Of a DNA stretch of 64,000 bases, positions 1 to 8,620 are shown in pieces (position 1 is the stretch's first letter; each line of letters begins with the position of its first letter). Made by a program: the position numbers and the translations under genes. The DNA is from CAYWMY01 sp046352935 (lineage in GTDB: Bacteria > Pseudomonadota > Gammaproteobacteria > Steroidobacterales > Steroidobacteraceae), in contig JAXMGR010000008.1 in the NCBI GenBank assembly GCA_046352935.1, positions 121,924 through 185,923 on the forward strand, written 5' to 3'. The notes under the pieces were generated by a model. The model saw nothing but the letters and a program-made list of their open reading frames with translations. It was not told the DNA's origin and did not search any database.

Positions 1-760
1 AGCGGCGGCTGAACACCGCCCGGTAGCCGCCGTGCAATGCCGGCATCAGCGCCGTCGCCTGTGCATTGCTGTGGGTGAAGGACAGCCCCGTGTACGGACG
101 GTCGTCAGGGCGGTAGCCGTAGAGGCGGTCCAGCAAACCGGTCCGGCCCAGGCGCTGCACGTCGCCGACGATGCCTTTCGGATCGCCGGTGGTCCCGGAG
201 GTGTAGATGATCTGCAGGGGATCGCTCAGGGCGACCGGGACCGCATCGACACGCTGCGGCGCCGCGGCCAGGACCGTGGTCAGCGGATCGGCACCCGCAA
301 CCGGCGCCGCGCCGTCCTCGCCGCTGGCCAGCGCCAGCAGCCAGGCGACACTCGGAGCCCGGACGCGAGCCGCCTGGACCGCGCGCAGAGCATAGTCGGC
401 CACGACGACGCCGCGGCAGCCGGCGTGTCGCAGCATGAAGGCCAGTTTGTCACCCTGCGTGCGCGGATCGATCGGCACGAAGACGGCGCCGATGAGCGAG
501 GCGGCGATCATTGCCTCGACGAACTCCGGGTGGTTGCGCATCATGATCGCGAAGCGGTCACCTTTGCGCATCCCCTGCCCGAGCAGATAGGCGGCGATGC
601 GATGGCCGTTGTCGCGCAGTTGCGAATAGCTGCGTACTTCGTCCGGCGTCCTGCCACCGTCGAGACTGAAGTGCTCGAACGTCAGGACGTCGCGATCCGG
701 CTGCTGCCCGGCGCGGATCTCGATCAGGTCGGACAACCGCAGTTCGTTGCGCGCATTCAT
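1..760 (-). CDS. AMP-binding acyl-CoA ligase, C-terminal part outside the window
   Basis: ANL-superfamily ligase that would activate a carboxylic acid to its CoA thioester in the cytoplasm. About 253 residues are visible from an ATG at 760. The ATP-binding loop YTSGTTGDPKG lies near residues 186-196, and the typical N-terminal segment with MMRNHPEF lies near residues 73-80. The C-terminal half with the acyl pocket and the catalytic lysine lies beyond base 1. It follows the thiolase by 13 bases, so it is probably the last visible member of the operon that starts at 4009. The substrate cannot be told from this half. Confidence 0.9.
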   Translation of the reverse strand, partial: MNARNELRLSDLIEIRAGQQPDRDVLTFEHFSLDGGRTPDEVRSYSQLRDNGHRIAAYLLGQGMRKGDRFAIMMRNHPEFVEAMIAASLIGAVFVPIDPRTQGDKLAFMLRHAGCRGVVVADYALRAVQAARVRAPSVAWLLALASGEDGAAPVAGADPLTTVLAAAPQRVDAVPVALSDPLQIIYTSGTTGDPKGIVGDVQRLGRTGLLDRLYGYRPDDRPYTGLSFTHSNAQATALMPALHGGYRAVFSRR

Positions 761-773
761 GGCGGCACCCGGT

Positions 774-1985
774 TCAGCGCACCAGCACGGTGACGTTCAT
801 CGCCGCCACCTCGCCGCCGATGTTGCCCCCGCCGTTGTGGCAGAGCCCGATGCGCGCGCCTTCCACCTGGCGGGCACCGGCCCGCCCGCGCAGCTGCGTG
901 ACGACCTCGGCGATCTGGGCCAGGCCCGTGGCGCCGACCGGATGGCCCTTGCGCAGCAGCCCCCCGGAGGTGTTCACGGGGACCCGGCCACCGAGACGCG
1001 TTGCACCGTCGGCGAGCAGGGCGATGCAGTCCCCGGGCCGCGCCAGCTGCAGGTGTTCGTAGGTCAGCAGCTCGGTGACCGCCGACGAATCGTGCAGTTC
1101 GACCACATCGAGATCGGACGGCGAAGCGCCGGCATCGTGATAGGCCTCGGCCACCGCGATCGAGGTGACGTTGTCGGCGGCGTCCGCTGCGTGCTCGTAC
1201 CAGGAACGCACCACGCTCGCGAGCACGCGCACCGGCGTGCGGATGCCGAGCTGACGGGCCTTGCGCTCGCTGACCAGGACCACCGCCGAGCCGCCGTCGG
1301 CCAGCGGGCTGATCATCGGACGGGTCAGGGGTGCGGCGACCACCGGCTGCGCCAGCACGTCCTCGACGCTCAGCACCTGGGTGAACTGGGCGTTGGGATT
1401 GAGGCTGCCGTGGAAGGAGTTCTTCGCCGCCACCATCGCGAAATGCTCGACCGTCGCGCCATGCCGCGCCATGTAGTCGCGGGCCAGCACGCGATAGAAA
1501 TCGGTGAACAGTGAACGGGGCCTGCCGTCGGCATCCGCTGGCGGCGTGGCGTGCTCGGCGATGAAGCGCGCCCGCTCCTCGACATCGACGGCGCCGCTGA
1601 AGGCGGCATAGCTCACGGCCTTGTCGGGGTGGTAGAGCTTCTCGAAGCCGACCGCGAGGACGGCGTCGTAGTACCCGGCCGAAACCATCATCGCCGCCTG
1701 GTTGAAGGCAGTGGCGCTGCTGCCGCAGGCATTCTCGATGTTGATGATCGGGATGCTCGGCAGGCCCAGCGTGGCGAGCGCGACCTGCCCGCGTATCGAT
1801 TCCTGTCCGGTGACGATGCCCGAGGCGCAGTTGCCCACGTAAGCCGCCTCGATGTCGTCGACCCGCAGTCCCGCGTCGACGAGCGCCGCCCGCGCGGCCT
1901 CTCCGGCCAGCCACTTGATGCTGCGATCGAGGTGCTTGCCGAACTTCGTCAGGCCGACACCCGCCACCACCGCGTCGAGGCGCAT
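774..1985 (-). CDS. Thiolase (SCP2/lipid-transfer type)
   Basis: 403-residue thiolase that would cleave 3-ketoacyl-CoA with CoA, or act as an acetyltransferase. The nucleophilic cysteine sits in ENACGSS at residue 87. The HD pair of VELHDSS and the C-terminal GHPVGATG (His near 348) are both present, so the canonical catalytic set looks complete. This contrasts with the second thiolase at 55112, which has lost these histidines. The C-terminus has the NGGGN signature. It abuts the nitroreductase-like gene upstream with one base between them, so the two are cotranscribed. Confidence 0.93.
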   Translation of the reverse strand: MRLDAVVAGVGLTKFGKHLDRSIKWLAGEAARAALVDAGLRVDDIEAAYVGNCASGIVTGQESIRGQVALATLGLPSIPIINIENACGSSATAFNQAAMMVSAGYYDAVLAVGFEKLYHPDKAVSYAAFSGAVDVEERARFIAEHATPPADADGRPRSLFTDFYRVLARDYMARHGATVEHFAMVAAKNSFHGSLNPNAQFTQVLSVEDVLAQPVVAAPLTRPMISPLADGGSAVVLVSERKARQLGIRTPVRVLASVVRSWYEHAADAADNVTSIAVAEAYHDAGASPSDLDVVELHDSSAVTELLTYEHLQLARPGDCIALLADGATRLGGRVPVNTSGGLLRKGHPVGATGLAQIAEVVTQLRGRAGARQVEGARIGLCHNGGGNIGGEVAAMNVTVLVR

Positions 1986-1986
1986 C

Positions 1987-2775
1987 TCAGATCATCCCGC
2001 AGCGCGGCAGATCGTACCTGCGGCGCAGGGCCTCGACCTCCTCCTCGCGTCCGGGCAGCGGCGCCTCCGGCTGCAGCAGGCGGCTCTGCCGCAGCTCGGC
2101 CAGCACCGCCGGATCGCGCGGGAACGGATTGTCGTACGCGTTCAGCTGGAACAGCTGCTCGAACGGCAGGCGCGGCCGCTGGCCGCCGGCCTCCCGGCTC
2201 TCGGCGGGATAGCCGACCGTCTGCGCAACGACGATCCGCGCGGTGGGCGGCAGGCCGAAGGCCTTCTCCACGCGCTTCCAGTTCGGCGAACCCTGACAGC
2301 AGCAGCCCAGCCCGAGGTCGATCGCAACGAGGGTCGCCTGCGCCACCGCCTGGCCGAGGTCGAGATCGACGAGGCCCGGCGCCTTCATGGGCTCGGCGCC
2401 CCGGGTGAAGAGCGGCACCAGGGTCTGCTCCAGTTCATCGAAGCGGCCCTCGCCGTAACCGAGCGCCCCGCAGTGCACCAGCTCGCGCAGCCGTTGCGGA
2501 GCGTGATCCATGGCCGTGGTCTCGACGTACCAGAGGATCACGACCGGCGCGAGCCCTATCTGGAACCCGCCCACCGGCGAAGGCAGGCTGGCCAGCTGTT
2601 CCTCCGTCGCCGTCGCCCGATGGACGACCAGCGCCCGGCCGGCGTTGTTGTTGCCGAAGTGCGAGGCCAGGCGCGCCGCCTCGAGCATCTTCTGGATCTT
2701 CTCGATCTCCACTGGCCGGTGCGGATCGAGGTAGCGATACGAGCGGCGGCTGCCGATGGCTTCTTGCACTTCCAT
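1987..2775 (-). CDS. Nitroreductase-family FMN oxidoreductase
   Basis: 262-residue member of the nitroreductase fold. The N-terminus carries AIGSRRSYRYLDP, the usual SRRS/R FMN-phosphate contact. A DLGQAVAQATLVAIDLGLG segment in the middle matches the family core helix. These enzymes use FMN and NAD(P)H to reduce enones, quinones or nitro groups; some act on enoyl-type substrates in catabolic clusters. It lies between a thiolase and an acyl-CoA dehydrogenase in one operon, which suggests a redox step on a pathway intermediate rather than detoxification. The substrate is unknown. Confidence 0.85.
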   Translation of the reverse strand: MEVQEAIGSRRSYRYLDPHRPVEIEKIQKMLEAARLASHFGNNNAGRALVVHRATATEEQLASLPSPVGGFQIGLAPVVILWYVETTAMDHAPQRLRELVHCGALGYGEGRFDELEQTLVPLFTRGAEPMKAPGLVDLDLGQAVAQATLVAIDLGLGCCCQGSPNWKRVEKAFGLPPTARIVVAQTVGYPAESREAGGQRPRLPFEQLFQLNAYDNPFPRDPAVLAELRQSRLLQPEAPLPGREEEVEALRRRYDLPRCGMI

Positions 2776-2797
2776 TCGTGGTCTCCGGATCGGGTCG

Positions 2798-4009
2798 TTA
2801 CAGGCGCGCAGCGCCCATCAGCGACAGCACGCCGTTCTCGCCATCCTCGATCAACGAGGCGCGCGCGTCGCGGAAGAGCTTTTCAACAGGGTACTCACGG
2901 GTCAGGCCGTTGCTGCCGAGGACCTGTATCGCGTCGCTGGCGACCTCGAAGGCCGTCTGCGTGCACAGGACCTTGACACTGGCCGCGTACTGGAAGGGGA
3001 CACCACCCGGCTTGACCGCATTGGCGACCGCGACCCGGCGGGCATGCGAGCGCGCGGCCTCGACCTTGCGGAACATCTCGAACAGCCGCAGCTTCACGGC
3101 CTGGTGCCGGATGATCGGCACGCCGCCCTGGACCCATTGTCTGGCGTATTCCAGCGCACATTCGTACGCGGCGCGGGCCACACCGACGAACTGCGGACCC
3201 ATGTGCACGTTGGCGTCGCGCAGCACGTTCTCCCAGACGACCGGATAGGCCTCCGGGCCCTCCGCGAGCAGGAAGCGACGCGGCACCACCACGTTGTTGA
3301 AGAAGATCTCGCCCTGGTTCAGCGTCCGCTGGCCGAGCTTCTCCAGCGGCTTGCCGCGCGTGATGCCGGGCAGGTCGAGCGGCATCAGAAATGCCGCGCC
3401 CTCGGCCAGGCCCTGTGCGGCGTTCTCGAAACCGGCGAACAGGACCGCGGAGCCGGCAATCGTTCCGCACGACACCCATGCCGACTTCTGGCCGTTGAGC
3501 AGGAAGTCGTCGCCATGGCGGCGGACCTTCAGCGCCGGCCTGATGCGCGGATCACGATAGGACGGCTCGGTGAACGCGACGTTGTCCGAGCCACGCCCCG
3601 GCTCGGTGATCGCCAGACAGCCGATCTCGTCACGCCCGGAGAAGAACTCGACCAGGTCCTCGCGGCCGAAGCCGCGGGCGATCTGCGGCGTCATGTTGTT
3701 CAGGCCGCAGGTGATGAAGAGGCCGGCGTCGCCCCAGGCGAGTTCCTCGACGACGATGGCATGCAGCAGCGCCGCCTGCGCCGGCAACAGCTCGGCACCA
3801 GCGATCGCCGCGCCGCCGGAGAAGCCCAGCGCCTGGTAGCGACGCAGGACAGTCCACAGCGGCGAATCGGCGGCGATCACCTGTTCCGCCGACATACGAT
3901 CGAGCTGGACACCCGCCGGACGCATCACGTCCCGGGCGAAACCGCGGCAGACGGCGCGGATCGACTGCATCTCCTCGCTGAGATCGAGGTCGAGATCGAA
4001 GGAATCCAT
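2798..4009 (-). CDS. Acyl-CoA dehydrogenase
   Basis: 403-residue FAD flavoprotein of the acyl-CoA dehydrogenase family, expected to form a 2,3-enoyl-CoA and pass electrons to ETF. The FAD-contact motif ITEPGRGSD lies at residues 134-142, and the C-terminal helix VLGSNGLTREYPVEKLFRDA is typical. Where most family members have the catalytic Glu in a YEGT-like motif, this one reads IEDGENG (residues 387-393), so the aligned position is Asp. Unlike the four paired dehydrogenases in the window, it has no adjacent partner and probably forms a homomer. It is the first gene of its operon, with a likely promoter at 4039-4067. Confidence 0.92.
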   Translation of the reverse strand: MDSFDLDLDLSEEMQSIRAVCRGFARDVMRPAGVQLDRMSAEQVIAADSPLWTVLRRYQALGFSGGAAIAGAELLPAQAALLHAIVVEELAWGDAGLFITCGLNNMTPQIARGFGREDLVEFFSGRDEIGCLAITEPGRGSDNVAFTEPSYRDPRIRPALKVRRHGDDFLLNGQKSAWVSCGTIAGSAVLFAGFENAAQGLAEGAAFLMPLDLPGITRGKPLEKLGQRTLNQGEIFFNNVVVPRRFLLAEGPEAYPVVWENVLRDANVHMGPQFVGVARAAYECALEYARQWVQGGVPIIRHQAVKLRLFEMFRKVEAARSHARRVAVANAVKPGGVPFQYAASVKVLCTQTAFEVASDAIQVLGSNGLTREYPVEKLFRDARASLIEDGENGVLSLMGAARL

Positions 4010-4038
4010 CCACGTGCTCCAGGGGCCACACGCCCGGA

Positions 4039-4067
4039 ATTGAAACAGTATTCGATCGTCTGGTCAA
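4039..4067 (-). promoter_or_regulatory. Candidate sigma70-type promoter for the minus-strand operon starting at 4009
   Basis: On the minus strand TTGACC (bases 4062-4067) and TTCAAT (4039-4044) are separated by exactly 17 bases. They match the -35 consensus in 5 of 6 positions and the -10 consensus in 4 of 6. The start codon is 30 bases downstream. A perfect 10-base palindrome, CAATTAATTG (4065-4074), overlaps the -35 and could be an operator. The AT-rich composition stands out from the surrounding GC-rich DNA. Confidence 0.4.
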
Positions 4068-4167
4068 TTAATTGGATTGCCGTTATGCTGCACACGGGGC
4101 ATCGGCTCCTGCCACGGGCCGTCGACACCCGCACGCTGGTGGCACAGGCCTGTACAGGGAGATCGTC

Positions 4168-4983
4168 ATGGCGTCTGCAAGCCCCTCACTCTCCAGCCGC
4201 GTGGCCCTGGTCACCGGCGGGACATCCGGCATCGGCGCCGCCGTGTGCCATGAACTCGCGGCGCACGGCGCCAGGGTGATGCTCGCCGGCCTCGACGACG
4301 CGGCGGGCGAAACGATGGTGAAAGCGCTGTGTGCCGCACACGGCGACGCTGCGGCCGCCTACGTTCACGCGGACGTGGCCGTGCTCTCGGAGGTGCAGTC
4401 GATGGTGGCGGCGACCACACGGCTCTTCGGCCGCGTGGACATCCTGGTCAACAACGCCGGCGTCGGCAATTTCGGCGAAACCCCGGACCTGGCACCGGAG
4501 CAGTGGGATCGCGTCCTTGCGGTCAACCTGAATTCCATTTTCCACGGCTGCCGGTGTGTCGTTCCCCTGATGCGCCAGCAGGGCGGCGGCGCGATCGTCA
4601 ACATCGCCTCGGTGTCCGGGCTGGCGGCCGATTACGCCTTCACGGCGTATGCCGCCTCCAAGGGTGCCGCCATCAACTACACCCGGGCCCTCGCGCTGGA
4701 TCATGCCCGCGACCGCATCCGCGTCAATGCCGTGTGCCCGGGCCTGATCGATACGCCCCTCACCGCCGGCGCCCTCGCCATGGAATCGGTGCGTGACACC
4801 TGGTTGGCGAGCATCCCCCTGAACCGGCCCGGCGAACCCGAAGAGGTCGCCCGACTGGTGCGCTTTCTCGTCTCCGACGAGGCCAGTTACATGACCGGCG
4901 CGATCATTCCGGTCGACGGCGGCCTGATGGCCTGGACGGGACAACCCAACATGCCCCGTCTGCTGGGGCAGGCCGGCAACTGA
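4168..4983 (+). CDS. Short-chain dehydrogenase/reductase
   Basis: 271-residue classical SDR that would interconvert a hydroxyl and a keto group with NAD(P). It has the nucleotide-binding TGGTSGIG near residues 16-23, NNAG in VNNAGVGNF, and the catalytic YAASK. The ATG at 4168 is chosen because AGGGAGA precedes it at good distance and the Rossmann strand starts right after; the reading frame is open further upstream without a ribosome site. It is divergent from the operon at 4009 and heads a plus-strand group with the sulfotransferase-like and DUF1254 genes. Confidence 0.92.
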   Translation: MASASPSLSSRVALVTGGTSGIGAAVCHELAAHGARVMLAGLDDAAGETMVKALCAAHGDAAAAYVHADVAVLSEVQSMVAATTRLFGRVDILVNNAGVGNFGETPDLAPEQWDRVLAVNLNSIFHGCRCVVPLMRQQGGGAIVNIASVSGLAADYAFTAYAASKGAAINYTRALALDHARDRIRVNAVCPGLIDTPLTAGALAMESVRDTWLASIPLNRPGEPEEVARLVRFLVSDEASYMTGAIIPVDGGLMAWTGQPNMPRLLGQAGN

Positions 4984-5041
4984 CGATGCCGACGCGTCTG
5001 GTCTGCAGCCCGTTCCATCATGACTTCACCCGGTGACCGTC

Positions 5042-6214
5042 ATGCCAGCCCATCATGCCGATTTCCGCGTCGATGACCTGTTGCAGATGGCCTCGCAGGC
5101 CGCTGGCCTCCACGATTTCGGCCCGGACAGCTTCCGACCGGGACTGGACCGTCTGGTCGCGGCGATCAACGAGTTGGAGCTGACCGAACTGGGGTTCATG
5201 CGCACCCGGAGTTCGCTGCTCGGCAACCTCATCGCGCGGCTGGGGGTCTGGCACCACCGCGGCCAGCATCCGCAGGTCGCCGAGGAGAGGATTCGATCTC
5301 CGTTCTTCGTCCTGGGCCTGCCGCGCAGCGGCACCACGCTGCTGTTCGGCCTGCTCTCGGCAGATCCCGATCACCGGGTCCCGATGCTCTGGGAGACCTC
5401 GTTGCCCTGTCCGCCTCCCGAAGCAGCGACCTATGAAACCGATCCCCGCATCGACACGGTGACGCGGGCACTGCAGGAGGTCGACGGCCTGAATCCGAAA
5501 GTCCTGGCCGTTCACCCGATCGGCGCCCGACTGCCGCAGGAGTGCATCGGCATCCTCTCCATGGAGTTCCTGAGTTACATCTACTACTGCGGGCTGCCGA
5601 TACGCCCCTACAACGACTGGCTGGACGCCCAGGACCAGACCTCGGCCTATCGCTGGCACCGGATCTTCCTCCAGCATCTCCAGTCCCGGCACCGGAAGCC
5701 GCGCTGGGCCCTCAAATCACCGTCGCACATGGGGCACCTGGACCTGCTGTTCGACACCTATCCCGATGCGATGATCATCAATACCCACCGCTCGGCCGTG
5801 GAGTCGGTGGCCAGCCTCGCCAGCCTGCACTGGCACTTGTGGGAACAATCGCTGGGACACTATGAGAAGTCAGCCGTCGGTCCGCAGACCGCGGACATGC
5901 TGGAGCGCTGGCTGCAGCGGTACGTGGCCTGGCGGGAAGCCCATCCGGAAAAGGGGGGGCAGATCGCCGACCTCGCCTACGAGGACCTGCTGATCGACCC
6001 GATCGCCGCGGTGAAAGCCATCTACCGCCGTTTCGGCCTGACGGTCAGCACCACCCACGAGTCACGGATGGTCGACTTCCTTGCGATGAACCGCCAGGAC
6101 AAGTTCGGCACCCATCGGTACACCGCACAGGATTTCGGGCTCGCGACCTCGGAACTGGCAGAGCGCTTCGGCTTCTACGACGGGCGCTTCGCGGCCCGCA
6201 TCGATCGTCGATGA
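5042..6214 (+). CDS. Sulfotransferase-family protein
   Basis: 390 residues. The PAPS 5'-phosphosulfate loop LGLPRSGTTLL is at residues 91-101. A 3'-phosphate-type segment, NTHRSAVESVASLASLHW, lies further in, and YEDLLIDP follows. This fits the family of bacterial sulfotransferase-like proteins that transfer sulfate from PAPS to hydroxyls; many members in degraders have no proven activity. The ATG at 5042 is preferred over an in-frame GTG at 5033 because GGTGA at 5032-5036 then serves as ribosome site. Its neighbours (SDR, exported DUF1254 protein) give no firm substrate clue. Confidence 0.85.
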   Translation: MPAHHADFRVDDLLQMASQAAGLHDFGPDSFRPGLDRLVAAINELELTELGFMRTRSSLLGNLIARLGVWHHRGQHPQVAEERIRSPFFVLGLPRSGTTLLFGLLSADPDHRVPMLWETSLPCPPPEAATYETDPRIDTVTRALQEVDGLNPKVLAVHPIGARLPQECIGILSMEFLSYIYYCGLPIRPYNDWLDAQDQTSAYRWHRIFLQHLQSRHRKPRWALKSPSHMGHLDLLFDTYPDAMIINTHRSAVESVASLASLHWHLWEQSLGHYEKSAVGPQTADMLERWLQRYVAWREAHPEKGGQIADLAYEDLLIDPIAAVKAIYRRFGLTVSTTHESRMVDFLAMNRQDKFGTHRYTAQDFGLATSELAERFGFYDGRFAARIDRR

Positions 6215-6248
6215 ACACCCCCGTAACCCTTGCCGCAGGGAGACACAC

Positions 6249-7703
6249 ATGGTGAATCGTTTCACGCGGGCTGCGCTGCTGGCCCTGAGCCTGCTCTCGG
6301 GTCCGGCCCGCAGCGCCGACACCGGCTGGTCCGCGGAGCAGCAGAGATATTTCGGGCAATCGGTCACCGACCTGTCGCGGTCGGTCGGCATGCTCGGCTA
6401 TCTCTACTGCATGCCCTTCTTCGAATTCGCAGTGGCTGAAATGCGCCAGGTGAAGGGAGTCGCCAAGGACAACAGCGCCCCCCACGGGATGTTCGGCTAT
6501 TTCAACGGCGGCCGGCTCTCGGACCACACCACGACCTGGTTCGGCGTCCCGAATCCCGACGTGCTGTATTCGTCGGCCTGGCTGTACGTGAAGGACAGCC
6601 CCTACGTGCTCTACGTCCCGCCGATGGACGACATCTGGTACAGCGTCCAGTTCGAGAACTACTACTCGGTGGACGAGGCCTACATCAGCAGCCGCACGAT
6701 CGGCCACAAGGGAGGCTATTTCCTGATCACCTACCAGGACTGGAACGAGCCGCTGCCGCCCGGAATCCAGGGGCATGTGAGGCTCACCACGCCGACCACC
6801 TGGATCCTGACCCGGATCGAAGCGACCCGCGACAACGAAAAGGAGCGGCACGAACGCTACGAGCGCAAGTTCCGCCTGATCGACCTGGCCAGCTACCTGA
6901 AGGATCCGGTCAATGCGAGGCTCCTGCCGCAGACGCCACAGAAGAACGTGCCGCCGATCATCGCGGCCAGCTACGACATTCGCGAGACCCTCGATTTCTT
7001 CGCGGTGGTGAACCACCACCTTCGGCAGATCGAGGCGCCTGAGCAGGACAAAGGCCTGATGGCGCTGTTCGACGCGGCCGGTTTCGGTCCGAATGTGGTT
7101 TTCGACCCGCAGAAACTGCCCAGGCAGACGGTGGTCGGCCTGGAGCAGTCCATCAAGGACGGCTTCAATTTCCTCCATACGATGCGTGCCCGCCCGATGT
7201 CCGGCAACAGTGGCGGCTGGAGCACGGCGCCGCGACGTCTCGGCACTTTCGGTCAGGACTACATATTGCGGGCCTTGAGTGTCTTCGGCGGACTGGGGGC
7301 GAACATTCCCGAGGAAGCGGTGTACCCGAACGCCTACAGCGATTCCGAAGGTCACCTCCTCAGCGGTGACCACGAGTACACCATCACCTTCCCGAAAGGC
7401 CAGACCCCGCCGGCCCAGGCCTTCTGGTCGATCACACTGATGGATTCAACGACCCATTTCATGGTCGACAATCCCATCCATCGCAACCACATCGGCAGCA
7501 ACACCAGGGGACTGCGCGACAACCCGGACGGATCGCTGACCATCGTCGTCTCGCCCACGGAGCCCGGGGATCCAGTGCTGCGGGCCAACTGGCTGCCTTC
7601 CCGGCAAGGCATGGGCATCCATCTGATCATGCGCATCTACCAGCCCCGTCAGGTTGCCATCGACGGCCAGTACATGCCGCCACCCATCCTCCGGGTGAAG
7701 TAG
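6249..7703 (+). CDS. Exported DUF1254/DUF1214 protein
   Basis: 484 residues with an N-terminal signal peptide (MVNRFTRAALLALSLLSGPARSA, cleavage near residue 23), so it is probably periplasmic. The N-terminal half, with FGVPNPDVLYSSAWLYV, matches the DUF1254 pattern. The C-terminal half, with FWSITLMDSTTHFMVDNPI and a terminal IYQP segment, matches DUF1214. Such proteins are common near degradation and transport genes, but their biochemistry is unknown. It follows the sulfotransferase-like gene by 34 bases with CAGGGAGA as ribosome site, so the two are probably cotranscribed. Confidence 0.85.
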   Translation: MVNRFTRAALLALSLLSGPARSADTGWSAEQQRYFGQSVTDLSRSVGMLGYLYCMPFFEFAVAEMRQVKGVAKDNSAPHGMFGYFNGGRLSDHTTTWFGVPNPDVLYSSAWLYVKDSPYVLYVPPMDDIWYSVQFENYYSVDEAYISSRTIGHKGGYFLITYQDWNEPLPPGIQGHVRLTTPTTWILTRIEATRDNEKERHERYERKFRLIDLASYLKDPVNARLLPQTPQKNVPPIIAASYDIRETLDFFAVVNHHLRQIEAPEQDKGLMALFDAAGFGPNVVFDPQKLPRQTVVGLEQSIKDGFNFLHTMRARPMSGNSGGWSTAPRRLGTFGQDYILRALSVFGGLGANIPEEAVYPNAYSDSEGHLLSGDHEYTITFPKGQTPPAQAFWSITLMDSTTHFMVDNPIHRNHIGSNTRGLRDNPDGSLTIVVSPTEPGDPVLRANWLPSRQGMGIHLIMRIYQPRQVAIDGQYMPPPILRVK

Positions 7704-7728
7704 AGCAGCCCGGCATCGACGTGCCGGG

Positions 7729-8409
7729 TCACCGTCCGGACCGGCCGCCGGGGCGGACCAGCAGCATCAGGTCGCCGCGCAGCATCCGTTCGAAAGCACG
7801 CAGCACCGCGGCAAAGCTGCGCGTCGCCGGCAGCGTACCGCCCAGCCCCGCCAGTCCCGAAATGCAGGCGATCAGCATCTGCGCCGCCGCCTCGATGTCG
7901 ATACCGGCTCCGAGTTCGCCACGGTCGCGGGCGCGGCGCAGCAGATCACGAAAGAATTCCGGGAACGCCTCGGCATCCTCGGGATCCAGCCAGTCGAGTT
8001 CGTCATGGCGTTCGATTTCCCCGGCCGCCGCCGCGGCGAACGCCATCAGCCCCGGGTGGCGGCGCGACAGGGCGATCACCTTTTCGATCCCGAAACACAG
8101 CTGTTCCATGCTGCCCGCCTGCGGATGCGCGGCGCAGGCGGCGCGATAGGCCTGCACCAGCATGCCGTTGGCGTCCTGCAGCGCGCTTCGATACAGGACG
8201 GCCTTCGAGTCGAAATAGTGGTAGAGCGACGGAGCCGTAACCCCGGCCTCGCGGGCGATGCTCCGGTTGCTCGCCTTGGCGTAACCGTCGCGGGCGAAAC
8301 AGATGATGGCCGCCTTCAGGATGCGCTGCCGCATGTCCACCGCCACGCTGCCGCCCGGCGGCCGGCCGGGTCTTCGCCGCCTTGGCGACAGGCTGGGGGT
8401 CCGAGTCAT
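7729..8409 (-). CDS. TetR-family transcriptional regulator
   Basis: 226 residues. A basic N-terminal tail (RRRRPGRPPGG) is followed by the TetR helix-turn-helix near residues 47-66 (SNRSIAREAGVTAPSLYHYF) and a variable C-terminal ligand-binding domain. It would normally repress until a small ligand, often an acyl-CoA, binds. It converges on the DUF1254 gene and lies downstream of the ligase gene at 8621 with a 211-base gap. None of the recurring 16-bp dyads lies in its leader, so it is not the obvious owner of those sites. A short CTCTAAGAG palindrome at about 8448 lies upstream of its start. Confidence 0.9.
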   Translation of the reverse strand: MTRTPSLSPRRRRPGRPPGGSVAVDMRQRILKAAIICFARDGYAKASNRSIAREAGVTAPSLYHYFDSKAVLYRSALQDANGMLVQAYRAACAAHPQAGSMEQLCFGIEKVIALSRRHPGLMAFAAAAAGEIERHDELDWLDPEDAEAFPEFFRDLLRRARDRGELGAGIDIEAAAQMLIACISGLAGLGGTLPATRSFAAVLRAFERMLRGDLMLLVRPGGRSGR

Positions 8410-8620
8410 GACGGGCTCCGGAAGTCGATCCGCAGAAAGGCGCGAACTCTAAGAGCCAGGGCGTCGCACTGCAAACTTCCACCGCGCGCACGCCGCGCCA
8501 TCCGGTCGCGCCGGGGGGTTCACGGGCATGTGACGACTTCGCGTGCGGCGCCCCGACATGCCGCTGCGTTTGCCTTCCCGCTGGCCCGTTGGCGCGCGAC
8601 CCGGTGCGGTTCCGGGTCCG
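8410..8620. other. Intergenic stretch upstream of the TetR gene
   Basis: 211 bases between the end of the CoA ligase and the TetR start, both on the minus strand. I see no coding frame with family resemblance and no copy of the 16-bp dyad. The only candidate element is the small CTCTAAGAG palindrome near 8448. It probably carries the TetR promoter. Confidence 0.5.

Noticed and set aside
7729..8409. TetR protein as owner of the 16-bp dyad
   Set aside because: Not excluded, but no dyad copy lies in its own leader or its neighbours' leaders, whereas the LuxR gene has one.
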